A stretch of 51,279 bases of DNA from Planctomycetota bacterium (GTDB lineage Bacteria > Planctomycetota > PLA2): NCBI GenBank assembly GCA_021776785.1, contig JAJFFF010000030.1, positions 1 through 51,279 of the forward strand, written 5' to 3'. Shown piece after piece: positions 7,769 through 18,053 of this stretch. Positions within the stretch are counted from its first letter, which is position 1. Every line of letters begins with the position of its first letter. A program made the position numbers and the translations under genes. Under the pieces are notes generated by a model. The model ran no database searches and was not told where the DNA came from. It worked only from the letters and a program-made list of their open reading frames with translations.

Positions 7769-9772
7769 ATGACACGGATCGGTTTGCTTTTCGCGTTGGG
7801 CGTGACGCTCGGCCTCCTCGCCGCATGGCTCTGGGAGTCCGACCACAGCGATCGCGACGGGCGCGGGTCCGCTGGTTCTCTTCCGCACATCAACCGAACG
7901 CGAAACGCAGCGAGCGGGGCGCAACGCGCCTACTCCTCCTCGGAGCGCGTTCCGCGCCCGCCGAAGCGACCGCTCGTTCTCGACCGCGAGGCCGCAGCCT
8001 TGCTGCCGGTCGTGCCTGGACTGATCCGCTGGCGGGACGGGCGCAAACGCCAGGCGTATTTGTACCGGGTCATGCAGCCCAACGACAAACGCGACCTGTC
8101 CAAGCAACGCCGATGGGCGCACTGCCTCCAGTGTTTTGGGAATCAGGAAGACGCCCACGAGTTGGACGCGCGCTTCGAACGACTGCGCGCCGCCCTCGCG
8201 CAGGCCACAAATCCCGTGGCGCGTCAAAACCTGATCTTTCTCGCGGCCATGACACTGGAACCCAATAGCGCGCGACGGCTCTTGGATCCGATCGTCGCGG
8301 GCGACAATGCCGAAGACCGCGAAGATGCCGTCGGCGCACTCGCGTTTAGCGGTGACGCCGGGATGTTTGCAACGTTTCGCGCACTCCCGATCCGGGACGC
8401 CAAGGTTCACCGGTTGGTGGACTCGCTGCCGGAACTCGAACTCATCGCCGCGGCGGGCACGACCGCTGCTCGCCGCGTCCTCCGAAGCTACCGGCTCATC
8501 GAAGCGTTGGACAGAGACCCGTACTTCGACATCATGTCGTTAGTCGCGCCTCACGATTGGATGCCGCCGCCCAACCCAAGCGTGGAAACGCACGAACGGT
8601 TCCTTAAGACCTGGCTCGAACGCTACGCCGGTCACCCGGGTAGCGATGACATGGGGTTTCGCCTGGGTGTGCTTGCGGTTCGTCGCGACGACATGCTTGG
8701 CGCGGCGGTTTGGTTCTCGCGCGCGAGCACATGGCCGGATCAACGCGTGAACGATTGGGGTTCGCCCGGACACGCGTTGCGTACGTGTGCCGAGTTCTTT
8801 CTCGATCTCGGTCAACTCGACCACCTGCTCAATACCGACGGCCTGCAGACGCCCAATCGGCAGTGGCTGCAGTACGTGTTGGTGCGCCGCACGGCCGCCG
8901 AGCAGGGATTCGAAGATGGTCTTCGGTTGGCCGCAGCGATCGCAACGACAGAGCCGGAAACGGTGTTGGCGCAAGCGTGGCGCGAGCGCTGGGCCGCTCC
9001 CGCACCGCGCGGATTGATGAGCGGCGTCACGCCTCTTGCGCCTAACGATCCTCTGCTCGCCGTCGCCAACATCGCGACCGGACCGGCGATGCGCGTCATC
9101 ACCGGCGCGCGCGTGCATCGCGTGACAGCTTCGCGAGAACTCACGCAAACCGACCGTGAGTTCTGGAAACGCCTCGCGGCCTTAGAGGACCAATCTCGCC
9201 TCTACCCGAGCTCGGAAAGCAAGGCTATCGACGAGGCGCGCACCGCCGCGCAGTTTCGCATCTGGGAAACGCTGGCTGAACTGGAACGGCGCGCGTCCCG
9301 CGTGCGCGGTGACGCCGCCCACGACTTGATCTACAAGCAGGGCGCGATCTTTTATCACGAAGCGGCGAACGCGTTGTTGCCTACCTACCAACGCGGCCGG
9401 CGCCGCCAGGACTCCATGATGTTTTCTCGCGTCGTCACCAAAGCGCGCGCCCAACTCGTGCGCCATCGTTTTCGGGACACGTCTTTTGGTCCGCTGCGCG
9501 CCATTGCTCTGTGGCGCCACCTGGAGCAGCGCGCCACGGGATATCCCGGCCTGGACAAGGCGCTGTATTCCCAAGGGCTGGCGTGGCGCAAGATGCTCGA
9601 TCACGAAGATGCCCCGGTGTATCACCTGCCCAGCCACAAAGAGGTCGTGACGGGCTTGGTGGATGCGTTCGATCGATGCGCGCAACGGTTTCCGCAAAGT
9701 CCGCTGGCCCGACCGGCCTCAGATGCAAGCCGATACTGGCGCCAACGCGCGCCCGAGCTGTTCGTCCGCTAA
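7769..9772 (+). CDS. Membrane-anchored helical-repeat protein, function unknown
   Basis: Protein of 667 aa. The ATG at 7769 is preferred over a TTG four codons upstream. One N-terminal membrane segment (MTRIGLLFALGVTLGLLAAWLW) probably anchors a large periplasmic domain. The rest is almost wholly alpha-helical. It reads as HEAT-like repeats early on ('NAEDREDAVGALAFSGDAG', about 175-200) and TPR-like repeats later ('MLGAAVWFSRASTWPD', 'FDRCAQRFPQSPLARPASDASRYW' near the C-terminus). One CxxC pair (HCLQC) lies near residue 112. No enzyme motif was found. A scaffold or complex-assembly role is the usual inference for this architecture. The nearest family is not recognised. Confidence 0.7.
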   Translation: MTRIGLLFALGVTLGLLAAWLWESDHSDRDGRGSAGSLPHINRTRNAASGAQRAYSSSERVPRPPKRPLVLDREAAALLPVVPGLIRWRDGRKRQAYLYRVMQPNDKRDLSKQRRWAHCLQCFGNQEDAHELDARFERLRAALAQATNPVARQNLIFLAAMTLEPNSARRLLDPIVAGDNAEDREDAVGALAFSGDAGMFATFRALPIRDAKVHRLVDSLPELELIAAAGTTAARRVLRSYRLIEALDRDPYFDIMSLVAPHDWMPPPNPSVETHERFLKTWLERYAGHPGSDDMGFRLGVLAVRRDDMLGAAVWFSRASTWPDQRVNDWGSPGHALRTCAEFFLDLGQLDHLLNTDGLQTPNRQWLQYVLVRRTAAEQGFEDGLRLAAAIATTEPETVLAQAWRERWAAPAPRGLMSGVTPLAPNDPLLAVANIATGPAMRVITGARVHRVTASRELTQTDREFWKRLAALEDQSRLYPSSESKAIDEARTAAQFRIWETLAELERRASRVRGDAAHDLIYKQGAIFYHEAANALLPTYQRGRRRQDSMMFSRVVTKARAQLVRHRFRDTSFGPLRAIALWRHLEQRATGYPGLDKALYSQGLAWRKMLDHEDAPVYHLPSHKEVVTGLVDAFDRCAQRFPQSPLARPASDASRYWRQRAPELFVR

Positions 9773-9892
9773 ATCGACGCGTTGCTGCAGGGTCCGCGCC
9801 GCAATTCCGTCCTGGGAAGTAGTGAGGGCGTCTCACGTTGGAGTTTTCGTATCCGCGCCTGCGTCTGTCGGCGCGATCACCAGGGAGGTTTT

Positions 9893-10789
9893 ATGCAACT
9901 ACGTTACAGCCTATGGAGTGCAGCGCTCGTGCTCGCTCTCGCGGCGTCCGCGCACGCGGACTCCATCACGACCAGCGCAACCGGCACGGTGCTCGGCACG
10001 ACACTGTCCGACAACGACACATCGCCGCCGGGATCCGCGGTGATCGTGTCGCAGGTCTTGTTTCCACCGAACTTTTTCGGTGTGCCGTCGGCGCGGGGCG
10101 CGGCGGGCTTGTTCGGCTCGGGTGGGCTCAGTGCGGCTTCGGTCGGAGGCACGTTTGCGCAAGCCAACTTGAGCAACACGTTGAGCGCGACGTCGAGGTT
10201 CGATCTCACGCCGACCAACACGTCCGGCGGACCGCTCGCTTACACATTCGGTTTCACCATCGCTCCGATCACGCTCAGCCTCATCGATTTTGCAAACACA
10301 GGCGCTGCCAATCCGTTGGCAATGCGAGCAAGCTTCGCTGTGGACATCTTGCTCGACGGCGCTTCGATTTTTAGCGCCGGCGCGACGTACGTCGGTGGCA
10401 CGGCATCGCGCGTCCTGTCCACGACCGGCACGGATCTCGGCGGTGTTCAATCGAGCACGGGCGGCTTCTCGCGGTTCGACTACATCACGCCGACGTTTAG
10501 CGACTCGCTCGCACTGGGCACGTTCGCTGATGGCGCCGGATTCACGCTCACGTACGCCGTCCGCGTGGACATCTTCGCGCCCGGATTCGAAACCGGAGCG
10601 TTCGCGTCGTTCGGCGACCCGACCGATCTGGCCGCAGCCGGGTCCGGGGGCACGCTGTTCTCGAGCGGCGGCACCATCCCGCCCGGCGGCGGGGGCGGCG
10701 GTGGACCGGTTCCTGAGCCCTCCTCGCTCACACTCTGCGCGGTGGTTGCGGGCGCCTATCTCTGGCGCCGACGCCGGCCGCGCGCGTAG
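9893..10789 (+). CDS. PEP-CTERM sorted secreted protein
   Basis: Protein of 298 aa. The ATG at 9893 has gggagg 5 nt upstream and opens a signal peptide (MQLRYSLWSAALVLALAASAHA); the reading frame extends further upstream but without support. The body is Gly/Ser/Thr/Ala-rich and probably beta-stranded. A glycine run (GGGGGGG) precedes the C-terminal sorting signal: 'PVPEPSSL', a hydrophobic stretch and a basic tail 'RRRRPRA'. PEP-CTERM proteins are processed by an exosortase during export and are often tied to exopolysaccharide or biofilm matrix. No exosortase gene is in the window, so it must act from elsewhere. The function of the body is unknown. Confidence 0.85.
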   Translation: MQLRYSLWSAALVLALAASAHADSITTSATGTVLGTTLSDNDTSPPGSAVIVSQVLFPPNFFGVPSARGAAGLFGSGGLSAASVGGTFAQANLSNTLSATSRFDLTPTNTSGGPLAYTFGFTIAPITLSLIDFANTGAANPLAMRASFAVDILLDGASIFSAGATYVGGTASRVLSTTGTDLGGVQSSTGGFSRFDYITPTFSDSLALGTFADGAGFTLTYAVRVDIFAPGFETGAFASFGDPTDLAAAGSGGTLFSSGGTIPPGGGGGGGPVPEPSSLTLCAVVAGAYLWRRRRPRA

Positions 10790-10931
10790 AGCGTTACTGC
10801 TTTTGCCGTAAGAAATTACGCCTCCGGCGGCCGAATCCGTACGCAGCGGCGGTCGGGGGCACCTTTTTCCGTCAATATCGCCCAATCCTGGCGCCGATAG
10901 GTCCCTATTGATCCACGTGAGGGGACCACGA

Positions 10932-12941
10932 ATGCAGGACTTATGGCGATGCTTGCTCTTCCTAGGAGCACTCTGCGGATGGGCCACGGCCGCCGAGACC
11001 GACGAAATCACAGCGGACGAACTGTTGGAGATGACGCTCGACGATCTCTTGGACGTCGATGTCGTTTCCGTCTCCCGCACGCGGCAAAAACTCTCCGACA
11101 CATCGGCCGCCGTCTCGGTTCTCAGCGGCGAGGATCTGCGGCGTTCCGGCCACTCCCACCTGGCCGAAGCGCTGCGCCTCGTGCCTGGATTTCATGTGGC
11201 GCGGTTGGACGCCAACAAATGGAGCGTCGGCGCGCGCGGTTTCTCGGGCCGGTTCACCGACAAACTGCTTGTGCTCGTGGACGGTCGCAGCGTGTACACA
11301 CCGACGTTTGCGGGCGTGGAGTGGAGTACGCAAGACACGTTCTTGCCCGATCTGGATCGCATCGAGGTCATCCGCGGCCCGGGCGCAACGGCTTGGGGCG
11401 CGAACGCGGTGAACGGCGTCGTCAACATCTTGACGAAGGGCGCGAAGGAAACGCAGGGCGCGCTGATTCGCGCAGGCGGCGGCACACTGGAGTACGTCGG
11501 CGCAGGCGCGCGCTACGGCGGTGTGCTCGCCGAAGAGGAGGCGTGGTACCGCGTGTTTGTCTCCGGTCGCGTCCATGGCGATCAGGACGATCCGTCGGGC
11601 ATCGAAGGCAACGACGCCTGGCACCAAACCCGCGCGGGCTTTCGCGTCGATTGGGAGCGCTCCGAATCCACGACGATCACCGTTTCGGGCGAAATCTACG
11701 GCGGACAGTACGGGCAGCGCTCGATCATCCCCACGTTGGAAGATCCGTTCGCGACCGTCCTCGCCAACGAACCGAGTACGCACGGCGGACACTTCCTCGC
11801 TCGCTGGAGCCAGCGCACCGACGAAGGCGTGGAGGTCGAGCTGCAGGTCTATCTCAATCGCGACGACCTGCGCGTGGCAGACATGCGCGACGAACGCACG
11901 ACCGTCGATTTCGATTTTCAGTACCGATTCGCTCCCACGGGGCGGCACGACATTTTGTGGGGCGCAAACTACCGATTCACGACCGACCGCTTCCACAACG
12001 GGTTCGCGATCTCGTTCGATCCGTCGGGGCGCTCGGACCATCTCGTCGGAGCGTTCGTACAGGACACGATTTCGCTCATTGAAAACACTCTGGTGTTGAC
12101 CATTGGCACAAAGCTCGAGCACAACGACTACAGCGGCCTTGAAGTGCAGCCCAGTGCTCGACTGCGTTGGAGCCCGAATCGGCGGTACACGTCATGGCTT
12201 TCATTTTCGCGCGCTGTGCGAACCCCGTCGCGCGTCGATCACGACGTGCGTCTCAATCTAGCGGCGTTCGACAACGGCGGCACGACGACGTTACTCGCGT
12301 TCTTAGGGAACGATACATTCGAGCCGGAAGAGCTGCTCTCGTTTGAGTGGGGCTTGCGCTGGCGCGGCTTGGAGAGTGTCTCGTTCGAGTTGGCCGCGTT
12401 TTTCAACACCTACGACAACCTTCGCGGATTCACCGCTCTTGCGCCCACGCAGGAAAACGTTCCGGCGCCGCCGCACACGCTCGCCGCGTCGATCTTCGAC
12501 AACGTCATGGAAGGCGACGTCTACGGCGCGGAACTCAGCATCAACTGGCAGGCGCACGAGCGCGTTCGCCTGCTCGCGAACTACAGCTACTCGCGCAGCA
12601 CGCTGACCAACCGCGGCATCACTGTGCCCTTGGACCCTGAAACCGCAGAGGGCCGCTACCCGCGCAACATTGCAAGTTTGCGCGTGCAGATCGATCTTGC
12701 ACCGGGATGGGAGGTCGACCTCACGACGTACTACTCCGACTCGGCGCCGACGCTTGGCGTTCCGTCGTATGTGCGGCTCGACGTCCGCGTCGGATGGACG
12801 CCGTGCGAGAACCTCCAACTCGACCTGATCGCGCAAAACATCGGACACGATGGCGACACCGAGAGCGTGGAAGAGCTTCGCTTTTTGCAATCCACAGAAA
12901 TCGAAACATCGATCTTTTTGCGTCTGACCTATCGCTGGTAG
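10932..12941 (+). CDS. TonB-dependent outer-membrane receptor
   Basis: Outer-membrane beta-barrel receptor, 669 aa. The ATG at 10932 follows gagggg and opens a signal peptide (MQDLWRCLLFLGALCGWATAA); a TTG 24 bp upstream is less likely. The plug domain spans about 45-165 with 'VSVSRTRQKLSDTSAAVSVLSGEDL', 'RGPGATAWGANAVNGVVNI' in two adjoining parts of the usual plug signature. The barrel ends in an aromatic residue, 'FLRLTYRW', as barrel proteins do. The acidic stretch 'LLEMTLDDLLDVDVVSVS' before the plug is typical of receptors linked to signalling genes. It is followed 3 bp later by a YfiR-like gene and then a hybrid kinase, so it may act as a sensor or signal importer. The ligand is unknown. 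Confidence 0.9.
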   Translation: MQDLWRCLLFLGALCGWATAAETDEITADELLEMTLDDLLDVDVVSVSRTRQKLSDTSAAVSVLSGEDLRRSGHSHLAEALRLVPGFHVARLDANKWSVGARGFSGRFTDKLLVLVDGRSVYTPTFAGVEWSTQDTFLPDLDRIEVIRGPGATAWGANAVNGVVNILTKGAKETQGALIRAGGGTLEYVGAGARYGGVLAEEEAWYRVFVSGRVHGDQDDPSGIEGNDAWHQTRAGFRVDWERSESTTITVSGEIYGGQYGQRSIIPTLEDPFATVLANEPSTHGGHFLARWSQRTDEGVEVELQVYLNRDDLRVADMRDERTTVDFDFQYRFAPTGRHDILWGANYRFTTDRFHNGFAISFDPSGRSDHLVGAFVQDTISLIENTLVLTIGTKLEHNDYSGLEVQPSARLRWSPNRRYTSWLSFSRAVRTPSRVDHDVRLNLAAFDNGGTTTLLAFLGNDTFEPEELLSFEWGLRWRGLESVSFELAAFFNTYDNLRGFTALAPTQENVPAPPHTLAASIFDNVMEGDVYGAELSINWQAHERVRLLANYSYSRSTLTNRGITVPLDPETAEGRYPRNIASLRVQIDLAPGWEVDLTTYYSDSAPTLGVPSYVRLDVRVGWTPCENLQLDLIAQNIGHDGDTESVEELRFLQSTEIETSIFLRLTYRW

Positions 12942-12944
12942 CCC

Positions 12945-13478
12945 GTGATTCGCCACCCCCTGGTCTTCCTGATTTTTGCATGCACGGTTGTGTACAGCGC
13001 ACCCGTGCGCAAACCGGAAGCGCAGATCAAGGCGGCGACAGCGGTCAACCTCGCGACGTTCACGACGTATCCCAAAGCGCGTCGTCCCAGAAAAGACGGG
13101 ACGCTACGTTTGGGCGTGATCGGGAAGCACGCGATTGCGGATGCGCTGCTCGCGTTTCACGGAAAGAAACAGGGCACGCGCAAGCTCGACGTGCGACGCT
13201 TCACCAAGGCCGAGAATGCGCGATCGTGTCACGTTCTGTTTATCGCGCCCTGCAAAGAAGCCGAGCTCGCCAAGATCCTTAAGGCTCTCGGCAAAGCGCC
13301 CGTCCTCGTCGTAGGGGAACAAAACAAGTTCGCCCACGCGGGCGGCATGGTCGGGTTTCGTATCGAGAAGAAGAAAGTCCGCTTCGATTTCAACCGATTG
13401 GCGATGCAGCAAGCCGGTCTGAAGCTGCACCCGAAGCTGCTTCGATTGGGCCGCATCGTGAAGGAGCGGGAGAAGTAG
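12945..13478 (+). CDS. YfiR/DUF4154-family periplasmic protein
   Basis: Protein of 177 aa starting at a GTG 3 bp after the receptor stop, probably translated by coupling. A signal peptide (to about 'VVYSAPV') is followed by the DUF4154 pattern: N-terminal '[15 protein letters not shown]', central '[10 protein letters not shown]', the segment '[18 protein letters not shown]' and the ending '[16 protein letters not shown]'. In Pseudomonas, YfiR is a periplasmic inhibitor of YfiN, whose sensor is a CHASE8 domain. Here the next gene, 1 bp downstream, is a kinase whose periplasmic sensor looks like CHASE8. The inference is that this protein gates that kinase in response to the receptor or envelope state. 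Confidence 0.85.
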   Translation: MIRHPLVFLIFACTVVYSAPVRKPEAQIKAATAVNLATFTTYPKARRPRKDGTLRLGVIGKHAIADALLAFHGKKQGTRKLDVRRFTKAENARSCHVLFIAPCKEAELAKILKALGKAPVLVVGEQNKFAHAGGMVGFRIEKKKVRFDFNRLAMQQAGLKLHPKLLRLGRIVKEREK

Positions 13479-13479
13479 C

Positions 13480-15783
<2,304 letters not shown>

Positions 15784-15864
15784 CGCAGCCCGCGGGCTTG
15801 GCACAGCGAGCGCGCGAGATCATCGAAAGCCGCCCGGATCCCCCGCGACTCCTTGCAAGAGCTG

Positions 15865-17376
15865 CTAAACGTCAAACTTTACGCCCTGAGCAAGCGGAAG
15901 TTCCGTCGACCAGTTGAGCGTATTGGTTTGGCGCCGCATGTAGGCGCGCCACGCGTCGCTTCCGGACTCACGCCCCCCACCGGTTTCTTTCTCGCCTCCG
16001 AACGCGCCGCCGATCTCGGCACCCGACGTCCCGATGTTGACGTTAGCGATGCCGCAGTCGCTTCCGCCGTGCGACAAAAACCGCTCCGCTTCCAACATGT
16101 CACGGGTGAAGATGGCGGACGATAGTCCCTGCGGGACACCGTTGTGAATAGCAAGCGCCTCGTCGATTGTGTCGTACTTCATCAAGTAAAGCAGCGGGCC
16201 AAACGTCTCTTCCTTGGCGATCGCGGAGTCCGCCTCCACCTCGGCCAGCGCCGGCTCGATGTAACAGCCTTCGAGATGCGCCCCGCCGCACACGACCGTT
16301 CCGCCTTCCTCGCGAACCCGTTCCAGCGCCGCGAGGACTTGCTTCACAGCGTCGTCGTCGATCATCGGCCCCACAAGCGTTTTGTCGTCGAGGGGATTGC
16401 CGATGCGCACGGAGCTGTACACCGCCTTGAGACGGTCGCGCAATTCGTCGTACACCGAGTGGTGGGCGATCACGCGCCGCGTCGTGGTGCAACGTTGCCC
16501 CGCGGTGCCCAACGCCCCGAACGCGATGGCACGGAGCGCCATTTCCAGATCCGCATTCGGCGTGACGATGATCGCGTTGTTGCCCCCAAGCTCCAAGATC
16601 GTGCGGCCCAATCGCTTGGCCACGACTTCACCCACGCGGCGTCCCATCCGCGTCGAGCCGGTCGCGCTCACCAACGGTACACGCGCGTCCGCCGCGAGAC
16701 GTTCCCCGATTTCGGATCCGAGCCCCACGACGACGCTCGACAGGCCGGCGTCGAACCCGTTGGCTGCGAACACTTCATGCGCAATCTTTTGACACGCGAG
16801 CGCCGTGAGCGGTGTCTTCTCGGACGGCTTCCAAACGACGGCGTTCCCGCATACCCACGCAAGCGCGGCGTTCCAGGCCCAGACGGCGACCGGGAAGTTG
16901 AACGCGGAGATCACACCGACCACGCCCAGCGGGTGCCACTGTTCATACATCCGATGGAGCGGCCGCTCACTGTGCATCGTGAACCCGTAGAGTTGGCGCG
17001 ACAACCCGACCGCGAAATCGCAGATGTCGATCATCTCCTGCACTTCGCCATGGCCTTCGGTTCGAATCTTGCCCATCTCCAAGGAGACGAGATCGCCGAG
17101 CGCCTCTTTGTTGGCCCGCAACGCGTTGCCGAACTGCCGCACAACCTCGCCACGCTTGGGCGCGGGCACCATGCGCCAACGCGAGAACGCTTCCTGCGCT
17201 GTTGTGATGACTTGGTCGTAGTCTTCAGGCTGCGCCTGGCGCACATGGCCCAGCAGGAGACCGTTCGAGGGCGAGTGCGACGGGATCAAGGCCCCTTCAT
17301 CGTTGGGAAGGGATGTGCCCGTCCAAGCCCCGTGGTTGATCGGCTCGAGGCCGAGTTTTGTGAGCAGCTCGTGCAT
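15865..17376 (-). CDS. ALDH7-type aldehyde dehydrogenase (aminoadipate-semialdehyde type)
   Basis: NAD-dependent aldehyde dehydrogenase, 503 aa, close to the ALDH7/antiquitin/AmaB family. That family oxidises alpha-aminoadipate semialdehyde (piperideine-6-carboxylate) in lysine breakdown. Visible features: 'SAFNFPVAVWAWNAALA', 'WKPSEKTP', general base E262 in 'LELGGNN', catalytic C296 in 'GTAGQRCTTTR', 'KEETFGPLLY', and the family-specific end 'GTSGAEIGGAFGGEKETG' with 'SDAWRAYMRRQTN'. Length is normal. No other lysine-degradation gene is nearby, so the substrate may be another semialdehyde or a lipid-derived aldehyde. It runs opposite to and converges with the hybrid kinase. Confidence 0.92.
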   Translation of the reverse strand: MHELLTKLGLEPINHGAWTGTSLPNDEGALIPSHSPSNGLLLGHVRQAQPEDYDQVITTAQEAFSRWRMVPAPKRGEVVRQFGNALRANKEALGDLVSLEMGKIRTEGHGEVQEMIDICDFAVGLSRQLYGFTMHSERPLHRMYEQWHPLGVVGVISAFNFPVAVWAWNAALAWVCGNAVVWKPSEKTPLTALACQKIAHEVFAANGFDAGLSSVVVGLGSEIGERLAADARVPLVSATGSTRMGRRVGEVVAKRLGRTILELGGNNAIIVTPNADLEMALRAIAFGALGTAGQRCTTTRRVIAHHSVYDELRDRLKAVYSSVRIGNPLDDKTLVGPMIDDDAVKQVLAALERVREEGGTVVCGGAHLEGCYIEPALAEVEADSAIAKEETFGPLLYLMKYDTIDEALAIHNGVPQGLSSAIFTRDMLEAERFLSHGGSDCGIANVNIGTSGAEIGGAFGGEKETGGGRESGSDAWRAYMRRQTNTLNWSTELPLAQGVKFDV

Positions 17377-17487
17377 CTCTCAAGCATAGGCTGAGAGTCC
17401 ACAGGTCAAACGTGCGCGCGACCGCCCCGGTTCTTACCGATGCGGCACGGCCGCGCGCCGTTCCGAGCCTGAAATTAAACTCGGAAA

Positions 17488-17844
17488 CTAACCGTCGTAG
17501 GCGTAGATGCCGCGGCTCTCGCGACGGATGGGATAGTTCCCGGCCGCCAAGCGACTCAAGAGCATCGACGAGTGCGCTCGCGACAACTTGAATTTCTTGG
17601 TGACTTCCGCCGTTCCAAACGGCTTGGTGCGGGAGCTTGCCCACTCCAAGATGCGCGCCGGAAGACTTCCTTCGCGCGGGTTGGATCCGCTGCTACTGCC
17701 CGCAGGGCGACCGCGCGGACGCCCAACAGGGCGCGAACCACGGTCGCTACCGCCAGCCGTTTCCAGGCGAATGGTTAGAGTTTGATTCTGTTTGAGCGCG
17801 TCCAACACCTCGTTGGATAGCGCTATGGTGAGTATGGCCGTCAT
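17488..17844 (-). CDS. Small basic protein with AT-hook-like motif and winged-helix-like end
   Basis: Protein of about 118 aa. The ATG at 17844 and a GTG two codons upstream (17850) are both possible and neither has a clear ribosome site. The N-terminus 'TAILTIALSNEVLDALKQNQTLTIRLE' looks like two beta strands around a helix. A basic, Gly/Pro/Ser-rich linker follows, containing 'RPVGRPRGRPAG', which matches the AT-hook core GRP. The last 55 residues ('RILEWASSRTKPFGTAEVTKKFKLSRAHSSMLLSRL') resemble a helix-turn-helix or winged helix, ending in an aromatic 'GIYAYDG'. A DNA-binding role is inferred from these features; no family was recognised. Confidence 0.6.
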   Translation of the reverse strand: MTAILTIALSNEVLDALKQNQTLTIRLETAGGSDRGSRPVGRPRGRPAGSSSGSNPREGSLPARILEWASSRTKPFGTAEVTKKFKLSRAHSSMLLSRLAAGNYPIRRESRGIYAYDG

Positions 17845-18053
17845 CTCCACAACTTAGCACAGTTCGATTGGCAATACAGTAGTCGCCATTACGGCTTCCA
17901 TGCCAACACAAGCATCATTGGAGTTCGCGTGTACGTAGCGCCGGCGACCCCAAGCGCGCATCGTTCCATCTCCATCGCGGTTCACGCCGCGTTCTGAGCG
18001 CTTATCGGACGACTCCGCCCGGCCCAGCGAGCCTCTGGGGTCGAGGGTATATA

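Noticed and set aside
16144..17394. 416-codon open frame on the plus strand
   Set aside because: Antisense to the ALDH7 gene, whose catalytic motifs are unambiguous; long antisense frames are expected at this GC content.
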